A DNA stretch of 12,697 nucleotides, from assembly GCA_007121695.1 (NCBI GenBank), contig SKKC01000441.1:1-12697 (forward strand). The letters are read 5' to 3'. This stretch comes from Spirochaetales bacterium (GTDB taxonomy: Bacteria > Spirochaetota > Spirochaetia > DSM-27196 > SKKC01). A program made the translations under genes and the position numbers. Below are positions 8,573 to 12,697 of this stretch, piece after piece. The number at the start of each line of letters is the position of its first letter. The first letter of the stretch is position 1. The notes under the pieces are model-generated. The model was not told the origin of the DNA. It saw only the letters and a list, made by a program, of their open reading frames with translations, and did no database searches.

Positions 8573-11020
8573 TCAGTACTGCCTGTGACTGTTCCTGAAG
8601 TACCAGTTCATTGTCTCAAACGGCACAAGCGCAACCGGCTGTCCGTTGTTTTCGAGCAGGGCCTGCAGGTAGCTGACCATAGTGATGTCGGAGACCGGCG
8701 ATTCCGGCGCAGTCCTGCTCCCGAACAGCAGCGATACAGGATCCGGAATGCTGAAGACAGGCAGCGACGGCGCGCTTACAAGTTCTACTCTTCGCCCGGG
8801 GCGTATTCCCGTCAGTGCAATTGTATGCGCGAGCGCGTCGGTGAAGGTACCAGTCTGATCGACGAGTCCCAGTTCCACCGCTTCGGGTCCGGTCCATATA
8901 CGTCCCTGCGCGACTGACTGCACGAAATCCGGATCAAGACCGCGCGCATCCGCTACCCGCTCGACGAAGTCTGTATAGAACGCTTCCGTCTGCGACAGAA
9001 ACTCTTCGCGCTCGACATCCGTAAGCCCGCGCCCGGGCAGCTGCAGGCCGACGAGCGGGAGAACTGCGCCGCTGAACAGATCGGCCGAGCGCCCCCGCTG
9101 AACTCCATCGGTCTCGAGAAAGAGCCGTCTGCTCAGACCCTGGTCAGAGAACCACCCACCGATAACCCCTATGCTGCCGGTGAGCGTAAGGTGTTCGGCG
9201 AAGATCGTGTCGGCGTACATGGAAACCCAGTAGCCACCGGATGCCGCGAGTCCTCCCATGGACACGACAAGCGGTTTTGTCTCCACGGCACGGCGAACCT
9301 CCGCCGCGAGTAACTCCGATGCAAGGATCGATCCCCCGGGCGAATCGACGCGCAGCAGGATCGCCTCTATTGTTGTGTCGTCGGTCATGCGGCGGATGTC
9401 CTGCGCTACGCGCCGCGTGTTCATGCCGCTGTCGCTCATGACTTCGCCAATGGCGTACACGACCCCGATTCGAGCTGGCGCTTCCCAGCGAACGTCCTGC
9501 GGCGCGTTCCGGGGTACGAGTCCTGCTGCTCCGGTGCGGAGAACGCTTCGACCCGCAATACCCTCGAGCACCGTATCGACGTCCGTGTATCGCTCGAGGC
9601 TGTCTACGAGACCGGCCGTTTCGAGCATGGTCGCAGAGACCGCCGGTGCAAAATCGATCAGATCGTACAGCGCCTGTTCACCCATGCGACCGGACACAAC
9701 CAGCGCGCTCACCACGGTGTCAAAGTAATGATCAACATAGTTTGTCCGTTGCAGCCGCTCGGCTTCCGACATGTCAGAGCGCACGAAGGACTCGAACCCG
9801 GACTTATACGCCTCGAACCGGAACTCTTCGGCACCGATGCCTGCCTGCGAGAGCAGGTCTGCAAGGTACGTTGTTTCGGCGGAAAACCCCGGCATGAACA
9901 GACCGCCGTAGGGATCCATGATCACGTGATCTGCCGCTGCAATGAGGTACAGCGCATCCATGCCGGCGTTCTCGAGGAACAGAACCACCTCGCGTCCCTC
10001 CGACCGGAAGCGATTCAGGTGTTCCGCGAGCTCGAACGCACGCGCCTGACCAGGCGACATGTCGCGCGCATTCACTACGATGCCTCCAATAGTCGGGTCT
10101 GTTCCCGCGTCTTCTATGGCGGCGACCAGCGCTCTCATGTTCGGCGACGTATCGAAGATCGCCGTGCCCCGTTCCGAAACACCAGCAGGTATGCGCAGCT
10201 CGAGAAATCGCTCGGGACGAGCGAGCACGGTATCGAACACGTTCCTGTCGTAGGCTCCGATGCGGGCAGACCAGATGCTCCCGGAATCGGGTTCGCCGGT
10301 GCCTGCGGTCAACCCGCTCGCCGTGTATCCGACGCCGACGCGGCCGGCGCTGAAATGGATTCCGGCGTGTACACCCCGATCCGAGGCGTATCCAGCGGAC
10401 ACCCGAACACCCGGTAGCGGTTCCGCTGTGGCGCCGAGCGTCCAGTCGCCGGCGAGAAGATTCTCCTGAGTATCGTCAATTGCGTAGTCGCCGTGAAGAC
10501 TCAGCAGTGGTGTGCCGAACGGGCGTATCGACAGATCTGCCACACCTTCCGTACCGCTTCCGGTGAGACTCATGGTTCCGGTTATTCCGAGAGATGCGTA
10601 ATTCGTGCCACGAACAACCACACCCGAGGAGAGAGCCGGGCCGTATTCGTCACTTCCGTCCCCGCGATAGGTAATGAATCCGACTCCCGTACTGACCACC
10701 CGCCCGGAAGCACCGCTAATGAACCTGAGCTCCGACAGCGGTCCCGATGTACTGTCCGTACCGTACAGGCTGAATCCAAGTCCGGGAACGCCGATCGAGA
10801 GACTGTAGGCCTGTATATCCTGTATGGACGGGCCGGTTCGCAGCGATGCAGACAGATCGGGTTGCTCGAGAAACCCGGCAACAGCCGGATTCACCGGGAG
10901 CATGCCCTGACGTTCCGCGTGCGAGAGAAACCCCCTGTCGGCACGCAGCGGTACCATGCCCATTATCAGAAATAACAGAGGAATGAAAAACAAACGTGAC
11001 GAGCTTTTCAGTGTATTCAT
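8573..11020 (-). CDS. sppA: SppA-type Ser/Lys peptidase with beta-rich N-terminal extension
   Basis: Tandem-domain signal peptide peptidase family protein (S49, 67K type), 815 aa against about 618 in E. coli. Residues 1-27 form a signal peptide (Lys5, Arg9, then a hydrophobic core) with a plausible cut after LRA. Residues about 28-275 are strings of alternating hydrophobic/polar strands rich in Gly and Ser (GLGFSLYG, VRVSAGYAS, VGVGYTASG), suggesting an outer-membrane-like beta domain. The first peptidase domain (about 276-490) supplies Lys406 in EAYKSGFESF, matching E. coli Lys209. The second (about 515-745) supplies Ser594 in LAASGGYWVS and the downstream LTGSIGVIGG, matching E. coli Ser409. 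The catalytic pair is intact. SppA proteins degrade cleaved signal peptides and other membrane peptides. Here the usual N-terminal membrane anchor seems replaced by the beta domain. Only a weak SD-like GACAGG precedes the ATG. It is first in a two-gene unit with the EAL protein. Confidence 0.92.
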   Translation of the reverse strand: MNTLKSSSRLFFIPLLFLIMGMVPLRADRGFLSHAERQGMLPVNPAVAGFLEQPDLSASLRTGPSIQDIQAYSLSIGVPGLGFSLYGTDSTSGPLSELRFISGASGRVVSTGVGFITYRGDGSDEYGPALSSGVVVRGTNYASLGITGTMSLTGSGTEGVADLSIRPFGTPLLSLHGDYAIDDTQENLLAGDWTLGATAEPLPGVRVSAGYASDRGVHAGIHFSAGRVGVGYTASGLTAGTGEPDSGSIWSARIGAYDRNVFDTVLARPERFLELRIPAGVSERGTAIFDTSPNMRALVAAIEDAGTDPTIGGIVVNARDMSPGQARAFELAEHLNRFRSEGREVVLFLENAGMDALYLIAAADHVIMDPYGGLFMPGFSAETTYLADLLSQAGIGAEEFRFEAYKSGFESFVRSDMSEAERLQRTNYVDHYFDTVVSALVVSGRMGEQALYDLIDFAPAVSATMLETAGLVDSLERYTDVDTVLEGIAGRSVLRTGAAGLVPRNAPQDVRWEAPARIGVVYAIGEVMSDSGMNTRRVAQDIRRMTDDTTIEAILLRVDSPGGSILASELLAAEVRRAVETKPLVVSMGGLAASGGYWVSMYADTIFAEHLTLTGSIGVIGGWFSDQGLSRRLFLETDGVQRGRSADLFSGAVLPLVGLQLPGRGLTDVEREEFLSQTEAFYTDFVERVADARGLDPDFVQSVAQGRIWTGPEAVELGLVDQTGTFTDALAHTIALTGIRPGRRVELVSAPSLPVFSIPDPVSLLFGSRTAPESPVSDITMVSYLQALLENNGQPVALVPFETMNWYFRNSHRQY

Positions 11021-11031
11021 GCCTGTCTGAG

Positions 11032-11060
11032 ATTGTATACCGCTGCCGGGACAGCCACAA
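11032..11060 (-). promoter_or_regulatory. Candidate sigma-70-type promoter of sppA
   Basis: On the minus strand TTGTGG (11055-11060) and TACAAT (11032-11037) are spaced by 17 bp; the -10 matches the consensus in five of six bases, the -35 in three. Only 11 bases separate the -10 from the sppA ATG, so the mRNA would be nearly leaderless, which fits the weak ribosome site. Confidence 0.4.
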
Positions 11061-11076
11061 GCGCGCGGTGGAGCAC

Positions 11077-11108
11077 AAAAAAAGGCTGCCCGCGTACGGG
11101 CTGTCGCC
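11077..11108 (-). terminator. Intrinsic terminator reading toward sppA
   Basis: Read on the minus strand, a 5-bp GC stem (GCCCG/CGGGC at 11088-11092 and 11097-11101, 4-nt loop) is extended by GGC/GCC across a small internal loop and followed by seven Ts (the A-run at 11077-11083). It implies a minus-strand transcript arising between here and dusA and ending before the sppA promoter. No recognised gene accounts for it; the 46-codon ORF at 11264-11404 is the only candidate. Confidence 0.5.
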
Positions 11109-11231
11109 GCCAGGAACCGACGATATGTTCGAAAAATTACTTCACTGTAATGATGCAGAAATATTCCTGAGACCTGTATGGTTTAGATTCACGCGTGTAA
11201 GACGGAAACATCGTTGATGTATACGTCGATA

Positions 11232-11287
11232 GTGCCGGTGGCTACTTCGAACGCGCAACCCGATTATAACCCACCGGCGCGTTTTTT
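11232..11287 (+). terminator. Terminator-like hairpin with long loop
   Basis: GTGCCGGTGG (11232-11241) pairs with CCACCGGCGC (11271-11280) over 10 positions with one G-U, followed at once by G and six Ts (11282-11287). The 29-nt loop is longer than usual. If functional it ends a short plus-strand transcript starting somewhere in 11110-11220; no gene is visible there, so a small RNA is possible. Confidence 0.45.
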
Positions 11288-11404
11288 AAGCATCCGGATT
11301 CGTTGGATGCAGCTGTCAGTCGGAAAGTAATTTGGAGCTTGTACAAGCTCTCGCGGTCCTCCTTCCGTGTAACGGGATTCGCTTTTCTGACGGTGAGAAT
11401 ACAT
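11264..11404 (-). CDS. Possible 46-codon small ORF, unknown function
   Basis: An ATG (11404-11402) opens a 46-codon frame ending in TAA at 11264. An SD-like GGAGGG (11416-11421) lies 11 bases upstream, longer than ideal. The peptide begins MYSHRQKSES, is strongly basic at its end (RIRMLKKRAGGL) and has one cysteine; I recognise no family. A minus-strand terminator lies downstream at 11077-11108. Against it, the ORF overlaps the hairpins that look like a plus-strand leader RNA, so a chance ORF is more likely than a gene. Confidence 0.2.
   Translation of the reverse strand: MYSHRQKSESRYTEGGPRELVQAPNYFPTDSCIQRIRMLKKRAGGL
11335..11350. repeat. Perfect 16-bp palindrome
   Basis: GAGCTTGTACAAGCTC is its own reverse complement. 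It could be a dimeric protein-binding site or, in RNA, a hairpin with a GUAC loop; it forms one arm of the proposed junction before dusA. Confidence 0.6.
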
Positions 11405-11436
11405 TGAATTCGGAACCCTCCTACCTCCCCTTGTCT

Positions 11437-11468
11437 GAAGGCCGGGTGTTACCCGGCCTTCGTTTTTT
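11437..11468 (+). terminator. Strong intrinsic terminator just upstream of dusA
   Basis: An uninterrupted 11-bp stem (GAAGGCCGGGT at 11437-11447 with ACCCGGCCTTC at 11451-11461) with a GTT loop is followed by G and six Ts (11463-11468). It reads only on the plus strand. No coding gene lies upstream in that direction for it to serve, and dusA begins 28 bp later, so it is either an attenuator for dusA or the end of a small RNA. Confidence 0.85.
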
Positions 11469-11496
11469 CCCCGATCTTGTGTACCATCCATATCAA

Positions 11497-12498
11497 ATGC
11501 CGTCAGTTCCGTACTCCTCCGACATTCCATATTCCGTTGCTCCAATGATGGACTGGTCAGACCGCCACTATCGCTATTTCATGCGTGGTATAACCCGGCG
11601 CACCCTTCTGTATACCGAGATGATTTCGACCGCCGCCATTGTACACGGTGACCGGGCCTGGCTGCTCGATTTTGATCCCGAGGAGCGACCGCTTGCGCTT
11701 CAGGTCGGCGGCAGCGATCCGGACGAGATCGGTCGGGCAGTCGCGGCCGCAGAACCGTGGGAGTACGATGAAGTTAACCTGAACGTGGGGTGCCCGTCGG
11801 ACCGCGTTCAGGAACGTGGACTCGGGGCCTGCCTTATGGCGTCCCCCGATCTGGTCGCACACATCGTCGAGCGCATGAAGCGAAACACGGATAAACCCGT
11901 TACCGTGAAGCATCGTATCGGGATCGATCACCTGGACCGCTACGAAGACATGTACCGGTTCGTGAAAACGGTTCGAGAGGCCGGGCCCGACCGTTTTACC
12001 GTCCACGCACGCATTGCATGGCTCGAAGGTCTTAGCCCGAAGGAGAACCGGACGGTACCTCCGCTTCGCTACGAAGACGTGTACCGGCTGAAGCGCGAGA
12101 TGCCCGATCTTGATATCGAAATCAACGGAGGCATCCGAACGCTCGACGACGCCGACATGCATCGAAGGCACGTCGACAAGGTCATGATCGGACGTGCCGC
12201 CTACGAGACTCCCTGGGTCATGAGCACCGCCGATATGCGCATCGCCGCAGAAGCGTGTCCGTCTGAAAACCGGCTGTCGGCAGCGGAGCGAATGATACCC
12301 TACATCGAGAGGTTTCATGCTGCCGGCACTCCGTCGCGGAAAATAATCCGGCATATGCTCGGTCTGTTCGCCGGGATGCCGGGTGCCCGGCAGTGGCGGC
12401 AGGGGCTCAGTGGAAAACTGCCCGAGAACGCCGCACCGCTGCTCGCTGAGGTGCTCAGGCGAATGCCTCGAGCCTCCTGCGAGGCGCCTCCGGCATGA
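11497..12498 (+). CDS. dusA: tRNA-dihydrouridine synthase, DusA type
   Basis: FMN enzyme that reduces uridine to dihydrouridine in the tRNA D-loop (U20/U20a in E. coli DusA). At 333 aa it is full length. It starts on the conserved SVAPMMDWSDRHYRYF (13-28), then has YTEMISTAAIVHG, NLNVGCPSDRVQ (94-105), the catalytic Cys112 in GACLM, VTVKHRIG with Lys138, VHARIAWLEGLSPKENR, EINGGI (208-213) and HMLGLFAGMPGARQWR near the end. Ile173 replaces the Lys of the HARKAW motif of E. coli DusA. The ATG at 11497 is chosen because the frame continues open upstream only through the terminator hairpin, and homology begins about 12 residues after it. No clear SD precedes it; GTG at 11479 is an alternative. 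Its stop overlaps the next start as ATGA, so the two genes are probably coupled. Confidence 0.95.
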   Translation: MPSVPYSSDIPYSVAPMMDWSDRHYRYFMRGITRRTLLYTEMISTAAIVHGDRAWLLDFDPEERPLALQVGGSDPDEIGRAVAAAEPWEYDEVNLNVGCPSDRVQERGLGACLMASPDLVAHIVERMKRNTDKPVTVKHRIGIDHLDRYEDMYRFVKTVREAGPDRFTVHARIAWLEGLSPKENRTVPPLRYEDVYRLKREMPDLDIEINGGIRTLDDADMHRRHVDKVMIGRAAYETPWVMSTADMRIAAEACPSENRLSAAERMIPYIERFHAAGTPSRKIIRHMLGLFAGMPGARQWRQGLSGKLPENAAPLLAEVLRRMPRASCEAPPA

Positions 12499-12697
12499 GT
12501 GACTCCGTGTTCGTTGACAGTGTCCGGCAGTACTGCAGCAGGCATGCAGTTCGGTGTATCTGCGACATCGGGTGTGGATCGTGTGACCAAACCGAGCCAG
12601 AGTTCGTCTCTCGTGACGCACAGTATTTCGGCATTGATCCGCTTCTGCCGGACGGTGTCCCCGGGTATCGGGGAACCCTCGAGGATCTGCTCACGCA
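12495..12697 (+). CDS. Probable SAM-dependent methyltransferase (3' end missing)
   Basis: Only 67 codons are in the window and the frame runs off the right edge. Residues 22-29 (ICDIGCGS) fit motif I of class I SAM-dependent methyltransferases, and YFGIDPLLP about 20 residues later fits the strand ending in the acidic residue that holds the SAM ribose. The substrate cannot be told. Five cysteines fall at 14, 21, 23, 27 and 30, of which only the one in the GCG motif is common in the fold. The ATG overlaps the dusA TGA as ATGA, which is strong evidence for the start and for translational coupling; a weak GAGG lies in the end of dusA. A link to RNA modification is suggested only by the neighbour. 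Confidence 0.7.
   Translation, partial: MSDSVFVDSVRQYCSRHAVRCICDIGCGSCDQTEPEFVSRDAQYFGIDPLLPDGVPGYRGTLEDLLT

Larger units (their letters stand above)
11290..11468 (+). ncRNA. Candidate structured leader or small RNA upstream of dusA
   Basis: The plus strand can fold into a compact set of helices. First comes hairpin GCATCC/GGATGC (11290-11295 with 11305-11310). A closing helix pairs 11312-11319 with 11387-11394 and then AAAG (11324-11327) with CTTT (11382-11385). It encloses two hairpins: 11334-11340 with 11345-11351 (loop GTAC) and 11364-11368 with 11372-11376 (loop GTA). A strong intrinsic terminator follows at 11437-11468, and the dusA ATG is 28 bp later. This is the layout of a leader with attenuation, or of a small RNA with its own terminator. 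No known riboswitch class was recognised and no antiterminator pairing was found. The promoter was not identified. All helices are seen by eye only. Confidence 0.35.
11021..11496. other. 476-bp intergenic region, rich in hairpins, between sppA and dusA
   Basis: This is the only long stretch without a confident gene. It separates two divergent genes. From left to right it holds a candidate sppA promoter, a minus-strand terminator, an AT-rich segment (about 11121-11220) where further promoters are likely but none was clear, a plus-strand terminator-like hairpin, a compact set of nested hairpins, and a strong plus-strand terminator just before dusA. No tRNA, known riboswitch or known small RNA was recognised by eye. 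Confidence 0.7.

Noticed and set aside
11234..11280. tRNA-like TTCGAA loop within the hairpin loop
   Set aside because: Neither strand gives a 5-bp T-stem, anticodon arm or acceptor stem, so it is not a tRNA or tmRNA.
11332..11496. Upstream extension of dusA to a TTG at 11332 (388 aa)
   Set aside because: The extra 55 codons run through the palindrome and the intrinsic terminator, show no conserved sequence, and the protein would be longer than the DusA family.
11557..12621. 354-codon minus-strand ORF opposite dusA
   Set aside because: The plus-strand frame is an unmistakable DusA; this ORF is its shadow and also covers the overlapping methyltransferase start.

Overview
This window looks like chromosomal DNA of moderately high GC content from a diderm bacterium. 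A free-living Spirochaetota-type organism is my best guess. It rests on the mix of an outer-membrane-style beta domain fused to SppA, a lipoprotein signal with Phe at the -3 position of the lipobox (tolerated in spirochaetes), and a carbohydrate-scavenging gene set. This is inference; no rRNA or marker gene is present to confirm it. I see no insertion sequence, tRNA, CRISPR array or other mobile element.

The first half (1-6860) is an alpha-glucan (maltodextrin-type) utilisation locus. It opens with the 3' part of a MalG-type ABC sugar permease, followed by a LacI-family repressor in the same direction. Next comes a divergent pair: a secreted GH13 alpha-amylase-type lipoprotein (minus strand) and a cytoplasmic GH31 alpha-glucosidase (plus strand). 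The 149-bp divergent region between them carries a perfect 12-bp dyad of LacI-operator type and a second dyad four helical turns away. The likely logic is that the surface or periplasmic GH13 enzyme cuts glucans, the ABC transporter imports the oligosaccharides, GH31 releases glucose inside the cell, and the LacI protein controls the set.

The middle (6870-11020) is a two-gene minus-strand unit. It encodes a large SppA-type Ser/Lys peptidase with a signal peptide and a beta-rich N-terminal extension in place of a membrane anchor. Seventeen bases downstream lies a PAS-GGDEF-EAL protein with a ruined GGDEF active site and a full set of EAL catalytic residues, so a predicted c-di-GMP phosphodiesterase.

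The 476-bp intergenic region 11021-11496 is unusually rich in structure. It holds a candidate sppA promoter, a minus-strand terminator, two plus-strand terminator-like hairpins, a perfect 16-bp palindrome, a possible three-way-junction RNA and a possible 46-codon minus-strand ORF. One strong intrinsic terminator lies only 28 bp before dusA, which suggests a dusA leader with attenuation, or an unrecognised small RNA. The window ends with dusA (tRNA dihydrouridine synthase) overlapping, by ATGA, the start of a probable SAM-dependent methyltransferase that runs off the edge.
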